This document shows, piece by piece, positions 10,190 through 19,955 of a stretch of DNA of 37,269 nucleotides (positions are counted from its first letter, which is position 1; every line of letters starts with the position of its first letter). A program made the position numbers and the translations under genes. The stretch is from Bacillota bacterium (lineage in GTDB: Bacteria; Bacillota; Sulfobacillia; Sulfobacillales; Sulfobacillaceae), in the NCBI GenBank assembly GCA_021806205.1, contig JAJZXX010000064.1, forward strand, positions 1 through 37,269, in the 5' to 3' direction. The notes below the pieces were generated by a model, which did no database searches, was not told the origin of the DNA, and worked only from the letters and a program-made list of their open reading frames with translations.

Positions 10190-11233
10190 ATGCCCTGGTT
10201 TAGAAGGAATGCCAGCACGCCCAACCCCGAGGTTGTTAAGTTGAGTCAGAATCTTCAAAGCACGTTTCGGCAATATAGCGCCGAGACGGAAGCCCAGATG
10301 CAAAAGGATCGCGATGCTCTGGACAGTGGGCATATCCCAGAAGCCGCCGAGGCGCGCATTAAGCGCACCTTGGCCAAAGAGCTACCGTGGATGAGCACCT
10401 TGGATATTCCGGATTTGTATCTCGCTGACGAAATTCGCATGACACCCTTAGTACAAGTGACGGGCAGCTGCTTTTATCGCGCGGCCAGTGATATGAACGG
10501 GCGGGTTTACTTAGATAGCAACTATGATGCGGCTAATCTAGTTCACGCGTACTATCGTGCGAAGAACGACGCCGTGTTTCGCTTGCTCCAAGAAGCCGGG
10601 CTGTCGGGCGGCCACGCGGTGGTGGATGCGAAGTTCCGGTTTGCCCGGGAAGATCGCCATACCATTGAGTGTAGTGTGATTGGAACCGCGGTGCATTTTG
10701 AGGGTCTGCGTCCTCCCAAGACGCCGTTATTGAGCCCCCTGAGCGGGGAAGAGTTTTACAAGCTTTTAATGAAGGGCTTCATCCCCGTCAATTATTGCTT
10801 GGGCTACCATTGGCACTGCATGCCGGTTGGCTATCGGACGCGGTCGATCGGGTCGGTCTGGAATTTCCAAAATCAAGAGTTGACCAGCGTCACAAAGCGA
10901 TTCTCAGATACTCGGCATTATGCCATACAGCAGATGGTGAGCGATGCGCGAGGGGGCCCACGGGTGGATGGATTCGTGGGGGTGTCTGTGGAAACAAAAA
11001 TTGAGGAGACCGAACTGCGAATCTACGGGAATTATGGGGGCGGTATGGGGTTTGGGATGATGGGCAACGGCATCACCATTGACGGAACATTTTACCCCTT
11101 TGGCGCCGAAGGTTCATGTGAGGTGCCCGCGTACAATCTGGAGTTTTTCGCAACAGGTGCAGGGATAGCGCGGATGGGGTCGGGACGTCTGACGCGAAAG
11201 GATGTGTCTACCTATCTTTCCGCGCTTAATTAA
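10190..11233 (+). CDS. YbjQ-family heavy-metal-binding domain protein (multi-domain)
   Basis: LSGEEFYKLLMKGFIPVNYCLGYHWHCMPV… resembles the upstream protein; RBS taggagg. Confidence 0.75.
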   Translation: MPWFRRNASTPNPEVVKLSQNLQSTFRQYSAETEAQMQKDRDALDSGHIPEAAEARIKRTLAKELPWMSTLDIPDLYLADEIRMTPLVQVTGSCFYRAASDMNGRVYLDSNYDAANLVHAYYRAKNDAVFRLLQEAGLSGGHAVVDAKFRFAREDRHTIECSVIGTAVHFEGLRPPKTPLLSPLSGEEFYKLLMKGFIPVNYCLGYHWHCMPVGYRTRSIGSVWNFQNQELTSVTKRFSDTRHYAIQQMVSDARGGPRVDGFVGVSVETKIEETELRIYGNYGGGMGFGMMGNGITIDGTFYPFGAEGSCEVPAYNLEFFATGAGIARMGSGRLTRKDVSTYLSALN

Positions 11234-11244
11234 AGTCAGTTGCC

Positions 11245-11273
11245 TAAACCGCCGGGTTTAACTCGGCGGTTTA
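11245..11273 (+). terminator. stem-loop, likely transcription terminator (no strong T tract)
   Basis: TAAACCGCC-GGGTTTAACTC-GGCGGTTTA, perfect 9-bp stem. Confidence 0.6.
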
Positions 11274-11368
11274 GTAGGGTTGGGGTGAGCCGGGAATTTC
11301 GGTATACTAACTAAAGGATGGTCGGGGGCAATGCTCCGGGCGAATAGCGGTTGGAAGGGGACGCGGTA

Positions 11369-12847
11369 TTGAAATTAAGTAATTACATAGGGGGACAATG
11401 GGTCGAACCGGAAAATGGGCGGTACATCCCGGATGTGGATCCGGGCAACGGTGAAGTGCTGGCCGAAGTAGCCGATTCCACGCGTCGGGACGCTGAGCGG
11501 GCCATTTTGGCCGCCAAAGAGGCGTATGATAGTTGGAGGAAGTATCCGGCTCCCAAACGGGGCGAGATCCTATTTGCCGCGGGGCACATTTTACAGGCGA
11601 AAAAGCATGAACTGGCTCAAAAAATGACCCGCGAAATGGGTAAGGTGTATACCGAAGCGGCCGGTGATGTGCAAGAAGGCATCGACATGGCGTTTTATAT
11701 GGCAGGTGAGGGCCGACGTAGCTTTGGATACACCACGCCATCGGAACTGCCGGACAAGTTTGCCATGGCCACCCGAGACGCTATTGGGGTGGCCGGAATC
11801 ATTACGCCCTGGAACTTTCCTATGGCAATCCCCACTTGGAAAATCTTCCCGGCATTAGTTTCGGGCAATACCGTCGTGTTTAAGCCAGCCAGTGAAACCC
11901 CTCTTTTGGCTTATGAGTTAGTGAAGATTTTGGCAGAAGCCGGCGTGCCGGATGGCGTCGTCAATTTGGTCTTTGGGTCGGGTGATGAGGTCGGAGAGAC
12001 TATTATTAGTGATCCGCGGGTGAATCTTATATCCTTTACCGGGTCGACCCAAACCGGGCGTCACGTCGCCCAGGTTGCTGGCGAAGAGTTAAAACGGGTG
12101 TCGCTTGAATTGGGTGGCAAAAATGCCATCATTGTGCTGGATGACGCTAATTTAGAACTGGCGGTCGAAGGGATCCTATGGAGCGCTTTTGGGACCTCGG
12201 GTCAACGGTGCACGGCGTGCTCACGGCTTATTGCGCAAGAAGGGATTTACGACCGTCTTGAAAAGAGCTTGACCGAACGCATTGCGCGACTGCGCTTAGG
12301 TCACGGATTGGATGATTCGACCGATGTGGGTCCCTTGATTACCGAAAAGGCCGTGGACAAGGTGCATAGCTACGTGGAGATTGGTCAAAACGAAGGTGCC
12401 CGGCTGGTGACGGGAGGAAATCGGCCCAGTTCGTCCGGTTCGTTGGGAAAGGGCCATTACTACACCCCCACGTTGTTTGCGGATGTGGCTCCCACCATGC
12501 GCATTGCCACGGAAGAGATTTTTGGCCCAGTCTTATCCATGATACGGGTCAAAGACTTGGATGAAGCGATTCGGGTCAATAATGGCGTGGCATATGGTTT
12601 GTCCTCGTCTATTTTTACTCAAGACGTCAACCGCGTGTTTCGGGCGATACGTGATCTGGCAACAGGCATCGTTTACATTAACGCGGGAACGACCGGGGCG
12701 GAAATTCACCTGCCCTTTGGAGGCACGCGCGGGACGGGCAATGGGCACCGCGAGGCCGGAACGGCGGCGCTCGACTTCTTTTCGGAGTGGAAGGCCGTGT
12801 ATGTGGATTATAGTGGGCGCCTGCAGCGTGCGCAAATCGACGCCTGA
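11369..12847 (+). CDS. NAD(P)-dependent aldehyde dehydrogenase (semialdehyde dehydrogenase-like)
   Basis: [58 protein letters not shown] start with RBS ggaagggg. Confidence 0.92.
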   Translation: MKLSNYIGGQWVEPENGRYIPDVDPGNGEVLAEVADSTRRDAERAILAAKEAYDSWRKYPAPKRGEILFAAGHILQAKKHELAQKMTREMGKVYTEAAGDVQEGIDMAFYMAGEGRRSFGYTTPSELPDKFAMATRDAIGVAGIITPWNFPMAIPTWKIFPALVSGNTVVFKPASETPLLAYELVKILAEAGVPDGVVNLVFGSGDEVGETIISDPRVNLISFTGSTQTGRHVAQVAGEELKRVSLELGGKNAIIVLDDANLELAVEGILWSAFGTSGQRCTACSRLIAQEGIYDRLEKSLTERIARLRLGHGLDDSTDVGPLITEKAVDKVHSYVEIGQNEGARLVTGGNRPSSSGSLGKGHYYTPTLFADVAPTMRIATEEIFGPVLSMIRVKDLDEAIRVNNGVAYGLSSSIFTQDVNRVFRAIRDLATGIVYINAGTTGAEIHLPFGGTRGTGNGHREAGTAALDFFSEWKAVYVDYSGRLQRAQIDA

Positions 12848-12877
12848 GGTTATCGGTATTAATAAAGGAGGCAGTTT

Positions 12878-14233
12878 ATGGCAACCCAAACGAAGTACAT
12901 CGCGGTAAAAACAGCAATCCCTGGGCCGAAGAGTCAGGCTGTATTGGAGCGTCTCGGCCAGGCTACCCCTCGGGCAATCGGCATGCCCGCTCCGCTCATG
13001 ATAGATCGGGCGCACGGCAGTCTTCTGACCGACATTGACGGAAATACTTTTATCGACCTAACCGGGGGAGTGGGCGTGCTGAATGTGGGACATACCCATG
13101 ATCGGGTCAAAGCGGCTTTGCATGAGCAAGTTGATCGCTTTTTGCATACCGACTTTACCAATATTCCCTACGAAAGCTATGTGCGGTTGGCGGAACGCCT
13201 GAACGGGCGCTTCCCGGGGGGGGGGCCCGCGACCTCGATTTTCTTTAACTCGGGCGCTGAAGCCGTGGAAAACGCGGTTAAGATCGCGCGGGCCTATACC
13301 AAGCGCGCGGGCATTTTGTCTTTTGAACGGGCTTTTCATGGCCGTACTCTTATGGCGATGTCGCTAACATCGAAGACCCATCCCTACAAGGCGGGCATGG
13401 GACCTTTTGCCCCGGAGGTTTATCGCGCTCCGTACCCCTACCCCTATCGGTGTGAGTTTGCCGGGAACGAGACTCACCACATTTGTGACGAGCGTTGCTA
13501 CCGCAACATTGAAAAAGCACTCTTGCTTCAGGTGGCCCCCGAAGATTTAGCGGCGGTCATTGTGGAGCCAGTGCAAGGAGAGGGCGGTTTTGTCGTACCG
13601 CCTCAGACCTTTTTGCCGTGGCTTCGCAAGTTCACGGAAAATCACGGGATTTTACTGATTGTGGATGAGGTTCAAACCGGATTCGGGCGCACCGGCACGT
13701 TTTTTGCGTCGGAACAAGCGGGAATTCGCCCGGACCTACTTACCATGGCCAAGTCCATTGCCGATGGCGTCCCACTTTCGGGTGTGATGGGGCGTCCCGA
13801 GGTGATGAATGGACCGGATGACTCGCAAATTGGGGGCACCTACGTGGGCAACCCCTTGGCGACCAGCGCCGCCAACGCAGTACTAGACGTGTTCGATGAG
13901 GAAAATCTCTTAGTCCAAGCTCAACGCCAGGGCAAGCATCTTATAACTCGCCTGTCCGCCATGAAGGACAAGTATTCGCTTATCGGAGACGTGCGGGGAC
14001 TCGGCGCCATGGTGGCGATGGAACTGGTGAAGGATCACAGTACCAAAGAACCGGCCCCCGAGGAGACCAGTCGCGTTTTGAACACTCTCATCGGGCGCGG
14101 GGTGCTCATGTTGAAGTCCGGGATTTACGGGAATGTGATTCGATCACTAGCGCCCCTTAACACGCCGCTCGACATGTTGGACGAAGCATTGGATGTGCTG
14201 GAGCAAACGTTGGCAGAGGTAAATGGGCTCTAA
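12878..14233 (+). CDS. class III aminotransferase (4-aminobutyrate / 5-aminovalerate aminotransferase-like)
   Basis: FFNSGAEAVENAVKIARAYTKRAGILSFERAFHGRT; LLIVDEVQTGFGRTGTFFASE; TMAKSIADGVPLSGVMG; RBS aaaggagg. Confidence 0.92.
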   Translation: MATQTKYIAVKTAIPGPKSQAVLERLGQATPRAIGMPAPLMIDRAHGSLLTDIDGNTFIDLTGGVGVLNVGHTHDRVKAALHEQVDRFLHTDFTNIPYESYVRLAERLNGRFPGGGPATSIFFNSGAEAVENAVKIARAYTKRAGILSFERAFHGRTLMAMSLTSKTHPYKAGMGPFAPEVYRAPYPYPYRCEFAGNETHHICDERCYRNIEKALLLQVAPEDLAAVIVEPVQGEGGFVVPPQTFLPWLRKFTENHGILLIVDEVQTGFGRTGTFFASEQAGIRPDLLTMAKSIADGVPLSGVMGRPEVMNGPDDSQIGGTYVGNPLATSAANAVLDVFDEENLLVQAQRQGKHLITRLSAMKDKYSLIGDVRGLGAMVAMELVKDHSTKEPAPEETSRVLNTLIGRGVLMLKSGIYGNVIRSLAPLNTPLDMLDEALDVLEQTLAEVNGL

Positions 14234-14244
14234 GCGCCCGAACC

Positions 14245-15426
14245 ATGAACGGGGGACCGTTGTCTGGCATTCGGGTGTTAGATTTATCGAGAGTACTGGC
14301 AGCTCCTTATGCGACCATGGCACTGGGAGAACTGGGGGCCGAGGTCATTAAAGTCGAACGTCCTCCCGACGGAGACGAGACCCGCCAGTGGAGTCCGCCT
14401 TTTATCGGCACCGAGTCCACGTACTTTTTAGCCATTAACCGGAATAAGCGGTCGATTGCCTTGGATTTCGAGAATGTTGAGGATCGTGCCCTGGTCGAGG
14501 AGTTAGCCGTGGGATGGGCCGATGTGATTGTCGAAAATTTCAAACCCGGCACATTGGAACGCTGGGGCTTGGGATTGGATAGGCTGCGTCAGGCGAATGC
14601 GCGCTTAGTGACGGCGACAGTTCGGGGGTACCCGGTCGGTGATAACCGGCCGGGCTATGATTTTGTGATTCAGGCCGGAGGGGGATTAATGTCCATAACC
14701 GGTCCGGTGACGGGTGAACCCTCCAAAGTGGGCGTGGCGGTGGCCGACATCCTGGCGGGTCTGTTTTTAGTGGCCGGCATCGAAGCCGCCTTGGTGCGTC
14801 GCGAGCGGACGGGTCGGGGCAATCACGTGGACGTGTCCTTATGGGAATCGCAATTAGCGGCCCTGACTACCGTGGTGCAAGGCTATTTATCGACGGGTAC
14901 GCCCCCCCAACGGTGGGGCAATGCCCACGCCCAACTGATGCCGTATCAAACGTTTAAAACCCAAGAGGGATGGATGGCTATTGGGGTGGGCAACAACCAG
15001 CAATTTGCTCAATTGTGCCAGGTGGTGGGGCATGAAGAGTGGAGCCAGGATGCGCGCTTTCGGACCAATCCGGAGCGGGTGGCCCACCGGACGGAGTTGG
15101 AGTCTCTGCTGGCTTCGGTCTTTATGCAAAAATCTACCCAATACTGGTCGGAGCGATTAGAATCGCAAGGAATCCCTCATGCGCCGTTGCGGACGGTGCC
15201 CGAAGCCTTGGACTTTGCGCAGGAAGCCGGACATGACCTGATTGGCCAGGTCGCCCATGAGACGTTAGGGGGTCTCGCCCAAATTCGGATGCCCTGGCGG
15301 TTTGCCGACAGCGAGACAGGCATGGGTCTGGCGCCCCCGACGCTCGATCAGCATCGGGACGAAGTGATGGCCTTGGTGCGCACCTTGAGACAAAACCGAA
15401 AGGATGAGAACGATCGGCATGAATAA
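14245..15426 (+). CDS. family III (CaiB/BaiF) CoA-transferase, succinyl-CoA:glutarate CoA-transferase-like
   Basis: GIRVLDLSRVLAAPYATMALGELGAEVIKVERP; GTESTYFLAINRNKRSIALD; IGVGNNQQFAQLC resemble SUGCT sequence as remembered. Confidence 0.85.
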   Translation: MNGGPLSGIRVLDLSRVLAAPYATMALGELGAEVIKVERPPDGDETRQWSPPFIGTESTYFLAINRNKRSIALDFENVEDRALVEELAVGWADVIVENFKPGTLERWGLGLDRLRQANARLVTATVRGYPVGDNRPGYDFVIQAGGGLMSITGPVTGEPSKVGVAVADILAGLFLVAGIEAALVRRERTGRGNHVDVSLWESQLAALTTVVQGYLSTGTPPQRWGNAHAQLMPYQTFKTQEGWMAIGVGNNQQFAQLCQVVGHEEWSQDARFRTNPERVAHRTELESLLASVFMQKSTQYWSERLESQGIPHAPLRTVPEALDFAQEAGHDLIGQVAHETLGGLAQIRMPWRFADSETGMGLAPPTLDQHRDEVMALVRTLRQNRKDENDRHE

Positions 15427-16585
15427 TCTGGTTGAAGATTTCTTTGGCACCGATTTAGAGCTTTCCGGTGACGAGACGCAGGTTCGGGAGATGGTGCGCC
15501 ATTTTGTGGAGGACAAGGTGGCGCCCTACGCGGGCGAGTGGTGGCAACAGGGCGTATTCCCCCGCGAATTGATTGGCGAACTGGGGGCGTTAGGGGTGTT
15601 CGGACCGACCTTGCCCGAGCAATATGGCGGGTCCGGGGTGACGGGGATCGCCTATGGCCTCATGATGCAGGAACTGGAACGCGGCGACTCGGGGCTGCGT
15701 TCGTTTGCTTCGGTGCAAAGCGGATTGGCCATGTACGCGATCTATCGCTATGGGTCCGAGTCGCAAAAACGTCAGTATCTGCCAAAGATGGCGCGTGGCG
15801 AGGTGATCGGGTGCTTTGGGTTAACGGAACCGGATGCCGGATCCGATCCGGGATCGATGCGCACCACCGCGAAACGGGCGGGGGCGGGTTACCGGATTCG
15901 TGGGACCAAGCGATGGATTACTAACGGCAATCTGGCACACATCGCTATAATCTGGGCTAAAGATGATACCGGGGTGATCCGGGGCTTTATTGTGCCCACT
16001 GACACGCCCGGGTTTACGGCGCGGGAGATCCACACGAAGGCATCGATGCGGATGTCGGTGACGTCGGAATTATATCTAGATGAGGTCGAGGTGGGGGAGG
16101 ACGCGCTGCTGGTCGGGTCCAAAGGGCTCGGGGCGCCGTTGGGCTGTTTGACCCAGGCCCGATTCGGCATTGCCTTTGGAACGGTGGGCGCGGCCCTTGA
16201 CTGTGTACAACAAGCCCAAGCATACGCTAAGACCCGTATAGCCTTTGGGAGGCCGATTGCGGCCACCCAAATGGTGCAGGAACGCATTGTGGATATGATG
16301 TCGGAGGTTGTTTCGATGCAGTTGAAGGCTTTGCAGTTGGGCCGTCTATACGACCGGGGTGCACTGAGGTACCCGCAAGTGTCGATGGCCAAGCGGGATA
16401 ATGCGCGGGGGGCCTTGCGGGTGGCGCGCATGGCCCGCGAAGTGCTCGGAGGGAACGGCATTAGCACCGATTACTCACCGATCCGGCACTTGGCTAATTT
16501 GGAAACGGTTGATACCTACGAGGGCACCTACGAGGTCCACACCCTCATCATCGGTCGGGATATTTTGGGTGAGAACGCCTTTTAA
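15419..16585 (+). CDS. gcdH: acyl-CoA dehydrogenase, glutaryl-CoA dehydrogenase-like
   Basis: SGLRSFASVQSGLAMYAIYRYGS; GCFGLTEPDAGSDPGSM; GCLTQARFGIAFG; LGGNGIS; TYEGTYEVHTLIIGRDI - GCDH-type motifs. Confidence 0.85.
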   Translation: MNNLVEDFFGTDLELSGDETQVREMVRHFVEDKVAPYAGEWWQQGVFPRELIGELGALGVFGPTLPEQYGGSGVTGIAYGLMMQELERGDSGLRSFASVQSGLAMYAIYRYGSESQKRQYLPKMARGEVIGCFGLTEPDAGSDPGSMRTTAKRAGAGYRIRGTKRWITNGNLAHIAIIWAKDDTGVIRGFIVPTDTPGFTAREIHTKASMRMSVTSELYLDEVEVGEDALLVGSKGLGAPLGCLTQARFGIAFGTVGAALDCVQQAQAYAKTRIAFGRPIAATQMVQERIVDMMSEVVSMQLKALQLGRLYDRGALRYPQVSMAKRDNARGALRVARMAREVLGGNGISTDYSPIRHLANLETVDTYEGTYEVHTLIIGRDILGENAF

Positions 16586-16695
16586 ATGGAACTCCACGAC
16601 GTAATCTGTCGCAGCAGGACATTGCATCACGGGTGTCGAAAGGGTTGCTCGTCCTTGGGGTGGATAACATCCATTATAGTTTTTGGGGGGCGTTA

Positions 16696-18402
16696 ATGAT
16701 GAGTGGGGATACGCAATCGTTGTTTCGATTTGATCAGGTGATGCGGTCTAAGGCATTGGGCGGACGACACTTTGACTGGGTTCAGTGGGATTTGTTGAAG
16801 CGGAATGCGGACCTTTATGGGGAGCGTGAGGCCTTTGTCGACACCTTTGATGGCACACCAGCCGCCAAACGTCGGCGGAGAACCTGGAAGCAAGCCTATC
16901 AGGAAGTCAACGCACTCATTCTTCACCTCCTCGAGGCGGGCGTGCCGAGGGGTTCGGTCATGGTGTCCCATTTACCCAACTGCATTGAAAGCGCCTATCT
17001 GGATTTCGCGACCTCCAAGTTGTCCATGATGCATGCCGGATTAAATGTGGATCTGGGCCTGAGCGAAACCCAAGGGGTGTTGCAAAAACTGCGGCCGAGT
17101 GTGGCTGTGATTGTCTGTCAATGGCATGGCCGGGAATTGTTGCAGTGGTATCTGGATGCCCAAAAATCCTTACCCGGCATGCGAATTCTGGTGTTAGCGC
17201 GCGACGGTGAAGTTCTGCCGGCTGGCGTGGAAAACCTGGCGGACTATTTAAGTCTCGCAATACGCCAACGATATCAGGAGAGCGACTTAGATTATTTGAA
17301 GACCGACCCCCTGGCGGTGCACGAACTGTTGCCTACAGCCGGAACCACCGGGGTCCCCAAACTGTCCAAACGAACCACGGTGGACTGGTTTCACGTCCAT
17401 AGCGTCGCCATCGCCCAACGGGCCGGTCACAATTTGTATGACACGCGGCTTCTGATCGGGCCCTTAAGCGGCGGATCGGGCCGGCTTTGGGGTGTGCATA
17501 CGCCATTGTGGACCGGCGGCCGGTCGGTGTATCTGACCGAATTTGACGAAGCGACCGTGGTTGAGGTGACCCAGCAAGAATCGGTGACGATTTGGGTCTG
17601 GAACCCCGCCTTAATGACCCGGGTCGTGACGCACGAGGCTTTTGTACCGGAGGCGCTGAAGACCCTTCGGCTGGTGAGTTACTCGGGTGCGCCGCTGTCT
17701 TTTGACGTTATCGATAAGTTGTTGGAACAGGGGGTCCCCTCATACAACGTCTATGGCACCTCAGAGGTGGGCGGATGCATGGGCCCGATTTTGCCGGGTA
17801 TTAGTCGAGAGCACTTGTTAGAGGCAGCTGGCGTACCGTTCGAGGGATTTGACGTCCCCGTCATTGACGCCCAAGGACAGCGTCTTTCGGCGGGCGAGGT
17901 TGGTGAGATATTGATTTGGAACATCCATCACGGCTATTGGGATAATCTTGAGGAGAGTCTTTCCACCTATCACGAAGCAGACCCGGACGACCCGTGGAAG
18001 GGCTACCAACACACCGGAGACCTCGGGGTCTATGACGAACACGGGTATCTCAAAGTAGTCGGTCGGAAAAAAGACATGATCTTGCGCGGGAGCCAAAACA
18101 TCTTTCCAAGGGAAGTGGAGGATTATCTGGGTGGACACCCCAAAGTGCGGGATGTTGCTGTGGTGGGGATGCCGGACGCCGTGTTAGGGGAACGCGTATG
18201 TGCCTTTGTCGTGCCCCAATCCGGAGAACATCCGACGGTCCAAGACTTTCAGCAGTATCTGGATGATCGCGCGGTTGCGAAGTTTAAGTGGCCGGAGCGC
18301 GTCGAGGTGCTTGACGCGATGCCGCTGGGCCCGGGAGGCAAGATTCAAAAGATGAAGCTGCGCGAAATCATTCAAGCGACCTTGGTGCGCGAGTCGGTGT
18401 AA
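16696..18402 (+). CDS. AMP-dependent synthetase / acyl-CoA ligase
   Basis: LLPTAGTTGVPKLSKRT; YNVYGTSEVGG; HTGDLGVYDEHGYLKVVGRKKDMILRGSQNIFPREVE; C-terminal GPGGKIQKMKL. Confidence 0.9.
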   Translation: MMSGDTQSLFRFDQVMRSKALGGRHFDWVQWDLLKRNADLYGEREAFVDTFDGTPAAKRRRRTWKQAYQEVNALILHLLEAGVPRGSVMVSHLPNCIESAYLDFATSKLSMMHAGLNVDLGLSETQGVLQKLRPSVAVIVCQWHGRELLQWYLDAQKSLPGMRILVLARDGEVLPAGVENLADYLSLAIRQRYQESDLDYLKTDPLAVHELLPTAGTTGVPKLSKRTTVDWFHVHSVAIAQRAGHNLYDTRLLIGPLSGGSGRLWGVHTPLWTGGRSVYLTEFDEATVVEVTQQESVTIWVWNPALMTRVVTHEAFVPEALKTLRLVSYSGAPLSFDVIDKLLEQGVPSYNVYGTSEVGGCMGPILPGISREHLLEAAGVPFEGFDVPVIDAQGQRLSAGEVGEILIWNIHHGYWDNLEESLSTYHEADPDDPWKGYQHTGDLGVYDEHGYLKVVGRKKDMILRGSQNIFPREVEDYLGGHPKVRDVAVVGMPDAVLGERVCAFVVPQSGEHPTVQDFQQYLDDRAVAKFKWPERVEVLDAMPLGPGGKIQKMKLREIIQATLVRESV

Positions 18403-18412
18403 TGGGGAACGG

Positions 18413-18574
18413 TTAGCGCACCTTGATCCGAAGTCGCCTGCGCGGGCTCCCTGGCATGACTGGGGCTGGGTGCCGTTTGGCGGCCTGCAGTGCATAAAGA
18501 AGGGCCGCGACTATAATGCCTGCCATCCAACTGACATCGCCATTGAGCAAGGCCTTGGTGACGGATCCTTTAAG
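18413..18574 (-). pseudogene. C-terminal remnant of a membrane transporter, possibly NCS1 nucleobase permease family
   Basis: Open frame GSVTKALLNGDVSWMAGIIVAALLYALQAAKRHP…VR* preceded in frame by TAA. Confidence 0.35.
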
Positions 18575-19002
18575 TTAGCCTCAACAAAGAGCGTAGGCAC
18601 CCAGGGCCGCGGGGGCAGGTTACACACCCCGCCTTGGATCGCGTCGGGAACCGGGACTATGCTTGGAAAGCGGGCGCATTCACCCTCAACACCCTCGCAG
18701 GCCGGGTGCACGGGCCCGTTGCCGCACCAGGAATGGAACGGTGCTTCGATAAGACGTGGCACGGCCCATCTGGTGCACCACCAGGGACGGGGAGTTCTCC
18801 CGGGTGGACCTGTGGCCCGCGGCAATCGCGCCAGCACCTTTTTACGGCTCCTCCCCAGATTATTCCCGCTACCGGACAACGACTTGGCGTGAAAAGAGTT
18901 ATCGTCCCTTCTCTTTGCGGCAATGCCATGGTAGCATGATCTCCATAAGGCGCCGAGGGGGTGATCCCAACTAAGTGTGGTTCCACTTGAGGGGGGATCG
19001 GC

Positions 19003-19365
19003 GTGGACGGATTTTTTGTCATTGTGGAAGGCAAGAATGATGCCAAGCGACTAAGACGTTTTTTACCAGAGAGCGTGCCTATCGCTATGACCCATGGGTT
19101 GCCGGGTCAGGAACGGCTGGTCCGGTTGCGCTGGATGGCGCGTCATCGGCAAGTGGTCGTGATCACCGACGCCGACCCGGCAGGGCGGCGGATTCGGCGG
19201 ATTCTTAAGGAAGTGTTCCCCGATGCCTGGGATATCTACACCAAGCCCGGATTTAATGGGGTGGAGCACACCCCAACCGATTATATGGAGGACCGATTTC
19301 GGCGATTGGGGATTATCCCGGCGTCAGATTCTAGCATGATCGACTATAGCAGTGGAGGCCCGTAG
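19003..19365 (+). CDS. small Toprim-domain protein (RNase M5-like)
   Basis: VIVEGKNDAKRL … VVVITDADPAGRRIRRILKEVFPDAWDIYTKPGFNGVEHT: Toprim E and DxD motifs. Confidence 0.75.
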   Translation: MDGFFVIVEGKNDAKRLRRFLPESVPIAMTHGLPGQERLVRLRWMARHRQVVVITDADPAGRRIRRILKEVFPDAWDIYTKPGFNGVEHTPTDYMEDRFRRLGIIPASDSSMIDYSSGGP

Positions 19366-19955
19366 TGAAGCAGCGAATTTGGATGTTGCCTGACAGGCAG
19401 GCGTTTTTGCGTCAACGAACCCACAAGGTGAAGAATATTGGCAGCCGGGAAAGTCAACTCGCGATCGACTTCACTGATACCTGGGATACGGTTTCGGCTT
19501 ATGGTATTGCGGCGCCGCAAATCGGTTCGGACTTGCGGGCTTTTATCTGGAAGTCCCAAGACATGACCGAACCCGAGGTGATTTTCAACCCGAAGGTTCT
19601 TCGCGCGCTGGGTGAAGTCAAGGACTATGACGGTTGCTTGTCGGTGCCCGGTTTTTATTGTCCCACTCGCCGTGCCAATACCATCGAACTGACCGGGCTT
19701 TTGGCGGATGGGCACTCCATCCGGCGTAAATATGAGGGTTTTGATGCCCGTATTCTGCAGCACGAAATCGATCACTTGGAAGGTGTGCTATTTATCGATC
19801 GGATTGATGATATAGGCGAAGGGTATACCGTGGTCCAAGGCCCTCCCGACGACGAGGGTGAGCCGACCATCGAGCACGAAGCCCCGTCGGACGCTACCGT
19901 CGCGTTTATTGAGAGGTTTAGGCGTCCCGTGCCAGGGCACGCCTTGGTTTGGTGA
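19365..19955 (+). CDS. def: peptide deformylase
   Basis: AYGIAAPQIG, DGCLSVPG, QHEIDHLEGVLFIDR: PDF motifs 1-3 (motifs 1 and 2 slightly atypical). Confidence 0.88.
   Translation: MKQRIWMLPDRQAFLRQRTHKVKNIGSRESQLAIDFTDTWDTVSAYGIAAPQIGSDLRAFIWKSQDMTEPEVIFNPKVLRALGEVKDYDGCLSVPGFYCPTRRANTIELTGLLADGHSIRRKYEGFDARILQHEIDHLEGVLFIDRIDDIGEGYTVVQGPPDDEGEPTIEHEAPSDATVAFIERFRRPVPGHALVW

Noticed and set aside
18790-18870. Possible T-box-like antiterminator (gggtggacctgtggcccgcgg)
   Set aside because: Does not match the conserved GGGTGGNACCGCG core, no stem I features or clear terminator, and downstream genes are not aminoacyl-tRNA synthetase or amino-acid genes.
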